64,000 nt of DNA from Micromonospora rifamycinica (GTDB lineage Bacteria > Actinomycetota > Actinomycetes > Mycobacteriales > Micromonosporaceae). The notes beneath the pieces are model-generated. The model ran no database searches. It saw only the letters and a program-made list of their open reading frames with translations, and was not told the DNA's origin. A program made the translations under genes and the position numbers. This document shows, in pieces, positions 37,413-46,382 of the stretch (the stretch's first letter is position 1; each line of letters opens with the position of its first letter). The stretch lies in NCBI RefSeq assembly GCF_900090265.1, contig NZ_LT607752.1, positions 3,782,001 to 3,846,000 on the forward strand, in the 5' to 3' direction.

Positions 37413-37805
37413 ATGCTGATCGGTGAGCTGGCGGAACGGGCCGGCACGAGCACCCGGACGCTGCGCTACTACGAGACGCACGGACTGGTCCGGCCGCGCC
37501 GCTCGGCCAACGGCTACCGGGTGTACGACGAGGCCGAGCTGCGGGTGGTGCACGAGATCCGGGCACTGCTGGCGGTCGGTTTCGGCCTGGACGACATCCG
37601 GCCGTTCGTGGCCTGCCTGCGGGCCGGTCACCCCTCGGGGGACGCCTGCCCGGACTCGGTCGCCGTGCTGCGCCGCAAGCTGGCCGAGGTGGACGCCTAC
37701 CTCGACCGGCTGGGCACGGTACGCCGGCACCTGCACGAACAGCTCACCCAGGCCATCACGCAACGGGAGGAAACATGCCTCAGGACACGGCAGCGGGAGC
37801 ACTGA
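37413..37805 (+). CDS. MerR family transcriptional regulator
   Basis: 130 residues from ATG with GAGGAGG 4 nt upstream. The MerR DNA-binding domain is canonical (GELAERAGTSTRTLRYYETHGLVRP, then NGYRVYDE). The dimer helix covers about 80-115. Cys68 and Cys79 (VACL, DACP) and a late Cys near 124 could sense redox state or a thiol, but the SoxR four-Cys cluster is absent. The gene overlaps the following thioredoxin gene by 31 nt, so the two are coupled and the thioredoxin is the likely target. Confidence 0.92.
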   Translation: MLIGELAERAGTSTRTLRYYETHGLVRPRRSANGYRVYDEAELRVVHEIRALLAVGFGLDDIRPFVACLRAGHPSGDACPDSVAVLRRKLAEVDAYLDRLGTVRRHLHEQLTQAITQREETCLRTRQREH

Positions 37806-38122
37806 CCGCCGTCACCGACGCCACCTTCGCCGCCACGGTGCTGGCCGCCGACCGGCCGGTGGTGGTCGACTTCTGGGCGGACTGGTGCCCGCCCTGCGTC
37901 GGCACCTCCCGGCACCTGGCCGAGCTGGCCGAGGAGTTCGGCGACCGGCTGAGGGTGGTCACCGTGGACACCGACGCGAATCCCGCCACCGCCCGCGCCT
38001 ACGGGGTGATGTCGCTGCCCACCATGCTGGTCTTCGTCGGCGGCACGGTGGTCGGCTCGATCGTCGGCGCCCGGCCGAAGAACCACCTGCGGCTCGCCTT
38101 CGCCCGCCACCTCGACGGCTGA
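37775..38122 (+). CDS. Thioredoxin with a WCPPC active site
   Basis: 115 residues. GGGAGGAAAC precedes the ATG, which lies inside the MerR coding sequence (31-nt overlap in another frame). It has a thioredoxin fold with VVDFWADWCPPC (Cys about 37 and 40) and the cis-Pro loop SLPTML. The WCPPC active site replaces the common WCGPC, which should shift the redox potential. No signal peptide, so it is cytoplasmic. Regulation by the coupled MerR protein is likely. Confidence 0.94.
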   Translation: MPQDTAAGALTAVTDATFAATVLAADRPVVVDFWADWCPPCVGTSRHLAELAEEFGDRLRVVTVDTDANPATARAYGVMSLPTMLVFVGGTVVGSIVGARPKNHLRLAFARHLDG

Positions 38123-38210
38123 ACCTCCGTTTGCGGTGGCGACGGGCGGGAAGACGCGGGTGACGTCGGCACCGGCGCATCCGCGCCCCGCACGGATCAC
38201 GAGGTTCGCC

Positions 38211-38390
38211 ATGGCCAAACGGAAGGCACGCCAGCAGACCCGGACCATCACCCAGGAACGCCCCGAACAGGACGCCGAACGCGCTCCCGACTGGGCGGAC
38301 GAGGCGGCGCAGGCCCGTACCCCGGAGGATCCGCGGGCCGTCGCGCCGCGCGACGCCGGTGGCCGCCCCTCCGACGGCCCCCAGTTCTAG
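38211..38390 (+). CDS. Small charged hypothetical protein
   Basis: 59 residues from ATG with GAGG 6 nt upstream. Lys/Arg-rich at the start (MAKRKARQQTRT), then Glu/Asp/Pro-rich and probably disordered. I recall similar short proteins in Micromonospora genomes, without function. The stop is a TAG at the edge of a GC hairpin region. Confidence 0.6.
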   Translation: MAKRKARQQTRTITQERPEQDAERAPDWADEAAQARTPEDPRAVAPRDAGGRPSDGPQF

Positions 38391-38411
38391 CGCCGGCCGA
38401 CGGCCGGCAGA

Positions 38412-38450
38412 TGGTGGGAGGGTCGCCGTCGCGGCAGCGGCCCTCCCCAC
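38412..38450. terminator. Possible imperfect terminator hairpin
   Basis: GGTGGGAGGGTCGC and a complementary CCCTCCCCACC stretch can pair with a bulge and a mismatch, between the small gene and the convergent GH65 gene. Pairing is weaker than in the other terminators of the window. Confidence 0.4.
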
Positions 38451-38529
38451 CGTGCCCGGCCGTCCCGGGCAGGGCGGGCAGCCGACCCACCACGACCGGC
38501 CACCCCGGGCCGGTGACCGGGGCCGGCTG

Positions 38530-40902
38530 TCACGTGCGGGGCTCCGGGAGGCGCAGCAGCGGCGACCGGCCGGCCGGCTGCTCCGGTTCGGGGCCGCGCC
38601 CACCGGCCTGCGGCACGGGGACGGTGACCGGCGCGGCGGAGGTGACCCGGACGGGCTCGCCGTGGTGGCGCAGCTCCACCACCGTGTCCGGGCCGCCGTT
38701 GCGCAGCGAGTAGGTCGTCTGGTGCGGTCGGACGTCCACCCGCAGCCGCATCGACCGCCACTGCAACGAGAACTCCAACCGGCTCAACCCGCTGGACAGC
38801 CGGGGGGCGAACGACAGCGCGCCGTCGTGGTCGCGCAGCCCGCCGAAGCCGGCCACCAACGCGATCCACGCCCCGGCCAGCGACGCCATGTGCACGCCGT
38901 CGCGGGTGTTCTCGTTCAGGTCGTGCAGGTCCATCAGCGCGGCTTCCCGCAGGTAGCTGTGGGCCAGTTCGGGGTGGCCCACCTCGGCCGCGAGCACCGC
39001 CTGGGTGCAGGCCGACAGGGACGAGTCCCGCACCGTACGCCGCTCGTAGTAGAGGAAGTTGCGCAGCTTCTGCGCGTCGGTGAAGGCGTCCCCCCGCCAG
39101 TGCATCGCCAGCACCAGGTCGGCCTGCTTGACCACCTGCTTGCGGTACAGGTCGAAGTAGGGGTAGTGCAGCAGCAGCGGGTACTTCTCGGTCGGGGTGC
39201 GGGCGAAGTCCCACTCCTGGAGCCGGGTGAAGCCCTCCACCTGCTCGTGCACGTCGAGGTCCTCGTCGTACGGGAGGTGCATGGCCTGGGCGGCGTCGCG
39301 CCACTCGGCCGCCTCCTCGTCGGTCACCCCGAGGTCGCGCGCCTCGTCGCGCAGGCGCATCGCACAGTCGGCGGCGGCGAGCAGGTTCCGCTGGGCCATC
39401 AGGTTGGTGTAGATGTTGTCGTTCTTGACCGCGGTGTACTCGTCCGGGCCGGTCACCCCGTCGAGGTGGAACCGGCCGTTGCGGTCGTGGTGGCCCAGCG
39501 AGCGCCACAGCCGGGCCGTCTCCACCAGCAGCTCCAGGCCGATGTCGCGTTCGAGCTGCTCGTCGCCGGTGACCAGGACGTAGCGGCGCAGCGCGTCGGC
39601 GACGTCGGCGGCGATGTGGAAGGCGGCGGTGCCGGCCGGCCAGTACGCCGAGGACTCCGGCCCCTCGATGGTGCGCCACGGGAACGCCGCGCCGGCCAGG
39701 TTCAACGTGCGGGCCCGTTCCCGGGCCTGGTCCAGGGTGGCGTGCCGCCAGTACAGGGCGTCGCGCACCGCGCCCGGCTGGGTGTACGTCAGCACCGGCA
39801 GGACGAACATCTCGGTGTCCCAGAAGGCGTGCCCGTCGTAGCCGGGGCCGGTGAGCCCCTTGGCGGAGATCGGTCGCCGTTCGGCCCGCGCCCCGGCCTG
39901 GAGCACGTGGAACAGTCCGAACCGGACCGCCTGCTGCACCTCCGGGTCGCCCTCGACCCGGACGTCGGCGGCGTCCCAGAACCCGTCGAGGTAGGTGCGC
40001 TGTTCCCGGTGCAGCCCGTCCCAGCCGGTCAGTCGGGCGGCGGCGAGCGCCGCGCCGACCTGGTCGCGCAGTGCGGGCAGCGAGCGCCGGCTGGACCAGC
40101 CGTAGGCGAGGTACTTGACCACCCGCAGCGTCTCGCCGGGCTGGAGCACGCAGCCGATCGTGGTCCGGACCCAGTCCTCGTACCCCTCGGACTCGATGGT
40201 GGTCTTGCCGGGGGCGGTCACGTCGTGGCCCATCCCGGCGGCCACCCGCAGCCCGCTGACCTTGGTGCGGTGGATGAGCAGGCCGCCGTCGCCGGTGGTC
40301 AGCTCCTCCTCGGCCTGCAGCGGCGACTCCAGCACGGCGGCGACCCGGGGATCCCGGCTCTGCGCGGGCAGGTTCTCGTTGGCGACCAGCTCGGACTGGA
40401 GGATCAGCCGCAGCGGGCCGCTGACCGCCTCCACCTCGTAGTGGATCGCGGCGACCGAGCGCTGGGTGAAGGAGACCAGCCGGGTGCTGCGGACCTTCAC
40501 CTCCCGGCCGGCGGGTGAGCGCCAGTGCATCTCCCGCTGCAGGGTGCCGGCCCGCAGGTCGAGGACCCGTTCGTGGCTGAGCAGCTCGCCGTACCGCAGG
40601 TCGAGGGGTTCGTCGTCGACGAGCAGCCGGATCAGCTTGCCGTTGGTGACGTTGACGATCGTCTGTCCCGACTCGGGGAAACCGAAGCCGGCCTCCGCGT
40701 ACGGCAGCGGACGCAGCTCGTAGAACGAGTTGAGGTAGGTGCCGGGCAGGCCGTGCGGCTCGCCCTCGTCGAGGTTGCCGCGCAGCCCGATGTGACCGTT
40801 GGAGAGCGCGAAGACCGACTCGGACTGGGCCAGCACGTCCATGTCGAGGCGGGTCTCCCGGACGTGCCAGGGCTCGACCGGGTAGGCCCTTTCCCGGATC
40901 AC
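38530..40902 (-). CDS. Glycoside hydrolase family 65 protein (disaccharide phosphorylase/hydrolase)
   Basis: 790 residues with the three GH65 parts: an N-terminal beta-sandwich (to about 270; [14 protein letters not shown]), the (alpha/alpha)6 barrel ([29 protein letters not shown]) and a C-terminal beta domain. The general acid is Glu488 in VTGPDEYT. The phosphate-site pattern YEKQ/KQADL appears as [15 protein letters not shown], as in phosphorylases. It overlaps the beta-phosphoglucomutase gene by 4 nt, which strongly favours a phosphorylase that releases beta-glucose 1-phosphate from maltose, trehalose or kojibiose; which one cannot be told. Confidence 0.93.
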   Translation of the reverse strand: MIRERAYPVEPWHVRETRLDMDVLAQSESVFALSNGHIGLRGNLDEGEPHGLPGTYLNSFYELRPLPYAEAGFGFPESGQTIVNVTNGKLIRLLVDDEPLDLRYGELLSHERVLDLRAGTLQREMHWRSPAGREVKVRSTRLVSFTQRSVAAIHYEVEAVSGPLRLILQSELVANENLPAQSRDPRVAAVLESPLQAEEELTTGDGGLLIHRTKVSGLRVAAGMGHDVTAPGKTTIESEGYEDWVRTTIGCVLQPGETLRVVKYLAYGWSSRRSLPALRDQVGAALAAARLTGWDGLHREQRTYLDGFWDAADVRVEGDPEVQQAVRFGLFHVLQAGARAERRPISAKGLTGPGYDGHAFWDTEMFVLPVLTYTQPGAVRDALYWRHATLDQARERARTLNLAGAAFPWRTIEGPESSAYWPAGTAAFHIAADVADALRRYVLVTGDEQLERDIGLELLVETARLWRSLGHHDRNGRFHLDGVTGPDEYTAVKNDNIYTNLMAQRNLLAAADCAMRLRDEARDLGVTDEEAAEWRDAAQAMHLPYDEDLDVHEQVEGFTRLQEWDFARTPTEKYPLLLHYPYFDLYRKQVVKQADLVLAMHWRGDAFTDAQKLRNFLYYERRTVRDSSLSACTQAVLAAEVGHPELAHSYLREAALMDLHDLNENTRDGVHMASLAGAWIALVAGFGGLRDHDGALSFAPRLSSGLSRLEFSLQWRSMRLRVDVRPHQTTYSLRNGGPDTVVELRHHGEPVRVTSAAPVTVPVPQAGGRGPEPEQPAGRSPLLRLPEPRT

Positions 40903-41648
40903 GCGGCCGGCCCGGTGAGCAGGTCGCCGAGGTCGGTGACGACCACGTCCGCCCCGTGGGCGCGCAGCTCGTCGGCCTGGCCGACCCGGTCGACACCGAT
41001 CACGTACCCGAAGCCGCCGGCCCGGCCGGCGGCCACCCCGGCCAGCGCGTCCTCGAAGACGGCAGCGTCGGCGGGGGCCACCCCGAGCAGCTCGGCGGCG
41101 GCGAGGAAGGTGTCCGGGTGCGGCTTGCCGCGCAACCCCTCGGCGCGGGCGACCAGCCCGTCGACCCGGACCTCCAGCAGCGGTTCCAGGCCGGCGGCGG
41201 CGACCACGTCGCGGCAGTTGGCGCTGGCCGAGACCACCGCGCGGCGCAGCCCGGCCCGCGCGGCCGCCTCCAGGTAGGCCACCGAGCCGGGGTACGCCGC
41301 GACGCCGTCGTGGCGGATCCGGTCCAGCAGGACGACGTTCTTGCGGTTGCCGACGCCGTTGACGGTCTCCGCGTCCGGCGGGTCGTCGGGGCTCCCCTCG
41401 GGCAGGGTGATGCCCCGGGAGGCGAGGAACGAGCGCACCCCGTCGGCGCGCGGTCTCCCGTCGACGTAGCGGCGGTAGTCCGGGCCGGGGTCGAACGGCC
41501 GGAACGGCTCGCCGTCGGCCTCGGCGTGCCGGCGCAACAGGTCGTCGAAGGTCTGTTTCCAGGCGGCGTTGTGCACCGTGGCGGTCGGGGTCAGCACGCC
41601 GTCGAGGTCGAAGAGGCAGGCGGTCACATGACCAGGTAGGCCCAGCAC
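40899..41648 (-). CDS. pgmB: Beta-phosphoglucomutase (HAD superfamily)
   Basis: 249 residues from a leaderless GTG. HAD motifs: LFDLDGVLT (nucleophile Asp14, acid/base Asp16), [23 protein letters not shown] and [16 protein letters not shown]. It converts beta-glucose 1-phosphate to glucose 6-phosphate and so feeds the product of the coupled GH65 enzyme into glycolysis. The two genes overlap by 4 nt. Confidence 0.93.
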   Translation of the reverse strand: MLGLPGHVTACLFDLDGVLTPTATVHNAAWKQTFDDLLRRHAEADGEPFRPFDPGPDYRRYVDGRPRADGVRSFLASRGITLPEGSPDDPPDAETVNGVGNRKNVVLLDRIRHDGVAAYPGSVAYLEAAARAGLRRAVVSASANCRDVVAAAGLEPLLEVRVDGLVARAEGLRGKPHPDTFLAAAELLGVAPADAAVFEDALAGVAAGRAGGFGYVIGVDRVGQADELRAHGADVVVTDLGDLLTGPAA

Positions 41649-41654
41649 GCTACG

Positions 41655-41660
41655 AATCTA
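41655..41660 (-). promoter_or_regulatory. -10 box of the pgmB-GH65 operon, leaderless
   Basis: On the minus strand TAGATT ends 6 nt before the GTG at 41648. No Shine-Dalgarno sequence is present, which supports this start. Confidence 0.6.
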
Positions 41661-41697
41661 TCCAGCGCCCCACCCGGGCAAACCCCCGCCACGCGGG

Positions 41698-42165
41698 TCA
41701 GCGGTTGGGGCGCAGCGTCCACAGGACGGTCATGGTGGCGGTGACGGTGCCGTCGGGGGTGCCGATCTCCACCACCACCGGGAACTCCGGGCGCTGCCCG
41801 GCGTCCAGCTCGGCGAGCACCTCGGCCGGGGTGCGACCGAGCCGTGCGGTGGCCCGCACCTCCCCCATCGCCACCTTCCGGTACGCGATGTCGGCCCGCA
41901 CGGCGAGCGGCGTGGCCCGGTCGAGCACCTGCCCGAACGCGGCCATCACCACCGCGCCGGAGGCGGTCTCGCCGAGGGTGAACAGGGCGCCGGCGTGCGG
42001 GCCGCCGACGTGGTTGTGGGTGGCCGGCGTGTCGGGCAGCCGGACGACCGCCCGGACCCCGCCCTCGGCCTCGGGCGCGACCTCGACGATGTCGAGCGCG
42101 AGTGTGCGGGCGAACGGCACGGCCCCGAGGACCTCGGCCGCCACCTGGCGCGAGTCGATGAGCAT
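41698..42165 (-). CDS. Hotdog-fold thioesterase-like protein (PaaI / DUF4442 type)
   Basis: 155 residues. Hotdog features are THNHVGGPHAGALFTLGETASGAVV (central helix) and the strand pattern VRADIAYRKVAMGEVRATARLG. Such proteins hydrolyse acyl-CoA or act as fatty-acid-binding relatives. It is separate from the pgmB operon (50-bp gap). A 16-bp palindrome lies 9-24 bp upstream of its start. Confidence 0.82.
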   Translation of the reverse strand: MLIDSRQVAAEVLGAVPFARTLALDIVEVAPEAEGGVRAVVRLPDTPATHNHVGGPHAGALFTLGETASGAVVMAAFGQVLDRATPLAVRADIAYRKVAMGEVRATARLGRTPAEVLAELDAGQRPEFPVVVEIGTPDGTVTATMTVLWTLRPNR

Positions 42166-42173
42166 GCCTTGAC

Positions 42174-42189
42174 GTTACTATTCAGTAAC
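42174..42189. promoter_or_regulatory. Palindromic candidate operator before the thioesterase gene
   Basis: GTTACT-ATTC-AGTAAC has perfect 6-bp arms in an AT-rich patch immediately upstream of the thioesterase start codon. Size and position suit a TetR- or GntR-type repressor, but none is encoded nearby. TTGTCC at 42195-42200 (minus strand) could be a -35. Confidence 0.5.
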
Positions 42190-42301
42190 TTTAGGGACAA
42201 GGCCACCGGGTCGCGCTCCGGCAGCCGGCGCGGGAAGCCACCCGGGGCGGGGGCCGACCGACCGGCCGATGCGCCCCCGCCGCACTCGGTGTGGGGTGGG
42301 T

Positions 42302-42604
42302 TCAGCTGGCGTTGGAGCAGAGGAACTGGACGTTGGCGGTGTAGTAGTAGTCGCTGATCTTCGTGCTGGAGCTGAAGATGGTGTGGCAGTCGATGATGGG
42401 GTTGAAGCCGCCCAACTGGGCCTTCCACTTGGCGTCGTTCTCCGCCGACCAGACGGCGAACGTGGACGAGGAGCCCGACCCGTAACCCGAGTAGTAGCCG
42501 ACCCCGTTGGCGACGGCGGACGCGGGGGCCGCACCGGCCAGCAGGGTCACCGCGGTCGCGCCGGTGACGGCGGCGGCCGCGAGAATCTTGTGGACCAAGC
42601 GCAT
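42302..42604 (-). CDS. Small secreted protein of unknown function
   Basis: 100 residues from ATG 42604 with GGAG upstream. Signal peptide about 1-30, cleaved near APASA. The mature 70 residues are rich in Tyr, Ser and Gly (GVGYYSGYGSGSSST), with two Cys (IIDCHT and FLCSNAS) that can form one disulfide. No family is recognised. It lies between a thioesterase and an ABC ATPase without an evident link to either. Confidence 0.75.
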   Translation of the reverse strand: MRLVHKILAAAAVTGATAVTLLAGAAPASAVANGVGYYSGYGSGSSSTFAVWSAENDAKWKAQLGGFNPIIDCHTIFSSSTKISDYYYTANVQFLCSNAS

Positions 42605-42753
42605 GACAGCTCCGTTCTGTGTGAGGGGTTCCCTCGAACCTCGCACAGACACCCAGAGTAGGCAATCGATTACCGAATAGTCGACCGCCGTTTGACGGCA
42701 CGGGTGGGAACCGGCCGGCAGGCCCCGGTTGGACGGAAACGGGGCCGGCCGGG

Positions 42754-44061
42754 TCAGCGCCAACCGACGTCGATCCGGTCGCCGCGCTCGTCGAAGAAGT
42801 GCAGGGCGTCCATCCGCACCGCGACCGCCATCGGGTGGCCCGCCGAGATCGCCGGGTACGGCGCGAGCCGTACCGCCAGCTCGGCGGGGCGTCGGTGGTG
42901 CCGGCCGGGGTCGTTGAGCACACTGCCCCGGTTGCCGCCGGGGGTCGTCGGGGCGGGCTGCTCCGGTTCCCCGGCCCGCCCGGTGAGCCGGGACATGACC
43001 TGGCCGAACCGGCGCAGTCCGCGCTGACCCGGGGCGTCGTCCTCGGCGGGGGCGCTCATCTCGTCCACCATGATGGCGGTCGCGCCGATGTCGAGGAAGG
43101 CCAGCGACTCGTGCCCGTGGTGCTCCAGGTAGCGGACCCGACCCTGGAGCACGTCGCCGGGGGTGTCCGGGGCGACCGGGGTGAGCGCCTCGGCCCGCAT
43201 CCCGACGACGATCCGCTCACCGTGGTAGTGCGCCACGGCGCGGCTGCGGATGTCGTCCCACGGCAGGTAGAGCGCCTGGTCACCGAGGGTGAGCGTGACG
43301 TACCGGTCGAGGTGGACGTAGACCGACGCCTCCAGCAGGTTCATCCGGGGGCTGCCGAGGAAGGCGGCGACGTACAGGGTCGCCGGGCGGCCGTACACCT
43401 GGGTGGGGGTGCCGACGTCCTGGAGCACGCCCTTGCGCATGATGGCCACCCGGTCGGCCATGGTCAGCGCCTCGGCCTGGTCGTGGGTGACGTAGATGGT
43501 GGTGACCCCCAGCTCGCGGGTCAGCGCGGAGATCTCGGCGCGCAGCTCGGCGCGCAGGCCGCTGTCCAGGTTGGACAGCGGCTCGTCCATCAGGAAGAGC
43601 CCCGGCCGGCGGACGATCGCCCGGCCCATCGCGACCCGCTGCCGCTGGCCGCCGGAGAGCTGGCTCGGCTTACGGGCGAGCACGTCGCCGATGCCGAGCG
43701 CGCTGGCCACGTCCTGCACCCGCTCACCCCGCGGCACGGGCTCGACCCCGGACAGCTTCAGCGGGAAGCCGATGTTGTCGCCGACCGACATGTGCGGGTA
43801 GAGCGCGAAGTCCTGGAAGACCATGGCGATCCGCCGGTCGCGCGGCGGCAGGTCGTTGGCGACCTCGCCGTCGAGCATCACCGCCCCGGTGGTCGGTTCC
43901 GCCAGGCCCGCGATCATCCGCAGAACGGTCGATTTCCCGCACCCGGACGGGCCGAGCAACACCATGAACTCACCGTCGACGACGTCGAGACTGACGTTGT
44001 CGACGGCGACTGTCCCGTCCGGGAACACCTTTGTGACGTCCTTCAGCGCGACGGTGGTCAC
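42754..44061 (-). CDS. MsiK/UgpC-like sugar ABC transporter ATPase
   Basis: 435 residues. Walker A GPSGCGKST, Q-loop VFQDFALYP, signature LSGGQRQRVAMGRA, Walker B LFLMDEPLSNLD and a His-loop THDQAEAL. The C-terminal half holds TOBE-type domains of the CUT1 (sugar) subfamily, plus an extended Pro/Gly/Arg-rich insert (about 345-395). In actinomycetes a single ATPase of this kind energises many sugar importers, and no permease gene accompanies it here, which fits that role. Confidence 0.92.
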   Translation of the reverse strand: MTTVALKDVTKVFPDGTVAVDNVSLDVVDGEFMVLLGPSGCGKSTVLRMIAGLAEPTTGAVMLDGEVANDLPPRDRRIAMVFQDFALYPHMSVGDNIGFPLKLSGVEPVPRGERVQDVASALGIGDVLARKPSQLSGGQRQRVAMGRAIVRRPGLFLMDEPLSNLDSGLRAELRAEISALTRELGVTTIYVTHDQAEALTMADRVAIMRKGVLQDVGTPTQVYGRPATLYVAAFLGSPRMNLLEASVYVHLDRYVTLTLGDQALYLPWDDIRSRAVAHYHGERIVVGMRAEALTPVAPDTPGDVLQGRVRYLEHHGHESLAFLDIGATAIMVDEMSAPAEDDAPGQRGLRRFGQVMSRLTGRAGEPEQPAPTTPGGNRGSVLNDPGRHHRRPAELAVRLAPYPAISAGHPMAVAVRMDALHFFDERGDRIDVGWR

Positions 44062-44192
44062 CGTCTCCTCCCCCAGCTTGGCCGAACCCCGGGTTGACTG
44101 TGACGAGCATCATCGGGTTAGCACATCGGGTAAACGTGCCATGTTCGACTGATGACAGCCCTATTACGGGCCAGTACGGCGATCCGCCCGGA

Positions 44193-46367
44193 TCACCCAT
44201 GTTCCCCGAGGAAGACCCGCCTGACCACCCGCTCGGCGGCGTACCCGTCGTCCCAGCCGCAGAACCGCTCCCGGAACGCCCGCCGCGCCCCCTCGGCCGC
44301 CGCCCCGGTCACCGCACCGGACCGGAAGAGCGCACACAGCTCGTCGAAGGTCACCGCGACCGCGCCCGGCGCCTCGGCAGTGACGTCGAAGTAGACCCCC
44401 CGGGCCAGCCGGTAGGCGTCCCGGTCCGGCGCGTAGATCACGATCGGCCGGTCCAGCACCGCGTAGTCGAACATCGCCGACGAGTAGTCGGTGACCAGCA
44501 CGTCGGCCGCCAGATAGAGATCCTCGACAGCGGCGACGTCGCTGACGTCGCGCACCCGCCCCCCGGTACGCCGCCGGCCCCGACCCTCCCGGTCGTGGAA
44601 GTAGTGGCTGCGCACCAGCAGCCGCCCGGCCGGCCCGAGCGCCGCCAGCAGCCGGTACGGATCGAACGGCGGCCGGTAGCCCGGCAGGTGCTCCCGGTGG
44701 GTCGGCGCGTAGAGCACCACCCGGTCACCCGGGTCGACGCCGAGTCGCGCCCGCACCGCCCGCACCTCCTCGGCGGTGGCGGTGACCAGCCGGTCGTTGC
44801 GCGGGTAGCCCACCTCCAGCCGGACGTAGTCCGCCGGGTAGGCGCGGTCCCACATCTGGGTGGAGAAGGCGTTCGAGGTGATGCTGTAGTCCCAGCGGTC
44901 CACCCGGCGCAGCAGGCCCGCGAAGTCCGTCCCGACCGCGCCGAGCGGGTACCGCTGCTGGTCCAGCCCCATCACCTTGACCGGGGTGCCGTGGTGGGTC
45001 TGCACGTGCACCTGGCCGGGGCGCTTGCGGACGAAGTCCGGGAAGTTGACGTTGTTGACCAGCCACCGCGCCCGGGCCAGCACCCGCTGGCAGTCACGGG
45101 TGCCGGCGACGACGTACTCGGTGCCGGGCGGGAGGGTGTCGATCCGGTCCCGCCGGACGATCCACACCCCCCGTACGTGCGGGGCCAACCGGCGGGCGGC
45201 GGCGGCGATCGCGGCCGGGTTACAGGCGCACCCGCGGTACCAGTAGGCGGCGTAGACGGCCAGCGTCGGGTCGATCGGCCGGCGCAGCTCGGCCCGGTAG
45301 TACTCGTGCAGCAGCGCGTCCCGGGCCAGCCGGGCGGTCCGCCGGACCACCGGCCGGGCCTGCCGGTCGGCGCTTCGGGCGCGCTCCCGGGCCTGGTGGG
45401 CGGTCCGCAACGCGCGGAAGGTACGCCACCGGCCGGCGGCGACCAGCCGGTGCTTGAGCCCCTCCAGCCCGTCCGGCACCGGGTACCCCCCGGCCGGGCG
45501 GAAGCGCCGGTAGTCGGCGGTGATCCGCCGGAAGAACGCCGGCCGTAACGCCGGGGCGATCCGGTCGCCGTTGCCGAGCACTGTCAGGTAGTGCCAGATC
45601 ATCCGCTCGAAGACGACCGGTCGCAGCCCGGCCAGCTCCGGCCGCTCGTCGAGGAAGCCGAACACCCGGTGCCACTGGTCGAAGACCTCGAAGTGCCGGT
45701 CGTCGAGGGTCCGGGTGATCGCCCCGGAGCGGCGCTGCCGGTAGTTGACGCAGACCCGGTCGAGCACCCCGATCCGCCCGGCGGCCAGCAGCACCGGGTA
45801 GCTGAACGCGACGTCCTCGTACCAGCCGGGGGCGAACCGCAGCCCGAGGCCGGTCAGGAACTCCCGGCGGACCAGCCGGTTCCAGGCGGTGTGCAGCAGG
45901 CGCACCGTCTCCGGCCGCTCCGCCAGCCGGAAGGTCGCCGCGTCCGGCGGTTCACCGAAGACGTCCGACAGGGCGCTGCGGGTGGCGCGTTCGTCCCAGT
46001 GCACCCGTACGTGGTCGACCAGCAGCACGTCCGGGCGGGTGGTGGTGAGCCGGTCGGCGACCTCGGGCAGGCAGTCGGGGGCGAGCCAGTCGTCGCCGTC
46101 GAGGAACCAGACGTACTCGCCGGTGGCCCGGTCCAGCCCGGCGTTGCGGGCCGGACCGAGCCCCACGTTGGCCGGCAGCCGGACCGCCCGGACCCGGGGG
46201 TCGCGGGCGGCGTACTCGTCGAGGATGTCGCCGCAGGCGTCCGGGGAGCCGTCGTCGACCCCGATCACCTCGATCTCCCGGTACGGCTGGCCGAGCAGCG
46301 AGTCCAGGCACTCGCGCAGGTAGCCCTGCACCCGGAAGGCCGGTACGACGAAGCTGATCAGCGTCAT
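44193..46367 (-). CDS. GT2 glycosyltransferase fused to CDP-glycerol glycerophosphotransferase
   Basis: 724 residues. The N-terminal domain (1-230) is a GT2: LISFVVPAFRVQGYLREC, GVDDGSPDAC and the DxD motif LDGDDWLAPD. The middle (250-360) is helical. The C-terminal domain (about 370-720) is TagF-type: HHGTPVKVMG (near 457), YAPTHREH, VLVTDYSSAMFDYAVLDRP and YAPDRDAY. It is expected to polymerise polyol phosphate units from CDP-activated donors and add sugar. It is the last gene of a four-gene leftward operon with the ABC exporter. No membrane segments. Confidence 0.92.
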   Translation of the reverse strand: MTLISFVVPAFRVQGYLRECLDSLLGQPYREIEVIGVDDGSPDACGDILDEYAARDPRVRAVRLPANVGLGPARNAGLDRATGEYVWFLDGDDWLAPDCLPEVADRLTTTRPDVLLVDHVRVHWDERATRSALSDVFGEPPDAATFRLAERPETVRLLHTAWNRLVRREFLTGLGLRFAPGWYEDVAFSYPVLLAAGRIGVLDRVCVNYRQRRSGAITRTLDDRHFEVFDQWHRVFGFLDERPELAGLRPVVFERMIWHYLTVLGNGDRIAPALRPAFFRRITADYRRFRPAGGYPVPDGLEGLKHRLVAAGRWRTFRALRTAHQARERARSADRQARPVVRRTARLARDALLHEYYRAELRRPIDPTLAVYAAYWYRGCACNPAAIAAAARRLAPHVRGVWIVRRDRIDTLPPGTEYVVAGTRDCQRVLARARWLVNNVNFPDFVRKRPGQVHVQTHHGTPVKVMGLDQQRYPLGAVGTDFAGLLRRVDRWDYSITSNAFSTQMWDRAYPADYVRLEVGYPRNDRLVTATAEEVRAVRARLGVDPGDRVVLYAPTHREHLPGYRPPFDPYRLLAALGPAGRLLVRSHYFHDREGRGRRRTGGRVRDVSDVAAVEDLYLAADVLVTDYSSAMFDYAVLDRPIVIYAPDRDAYRLARGVYFDVTAEAPGAVAVTFDELCALFRSGAVTGAAAEGARRAFRERFCGWDDGYAAERVVRRVFLGEHG

Positions 46368-46382
46368 CCGGCCGCCCCCGTC

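Noticed and set aside
37413-37805. Calling the MerR protein SoxR
   Set aside because: The four-Cys [2Fe-2S] cluster motif of SoxR is missing; only Cys68, Cys79 and a late Cys are present.
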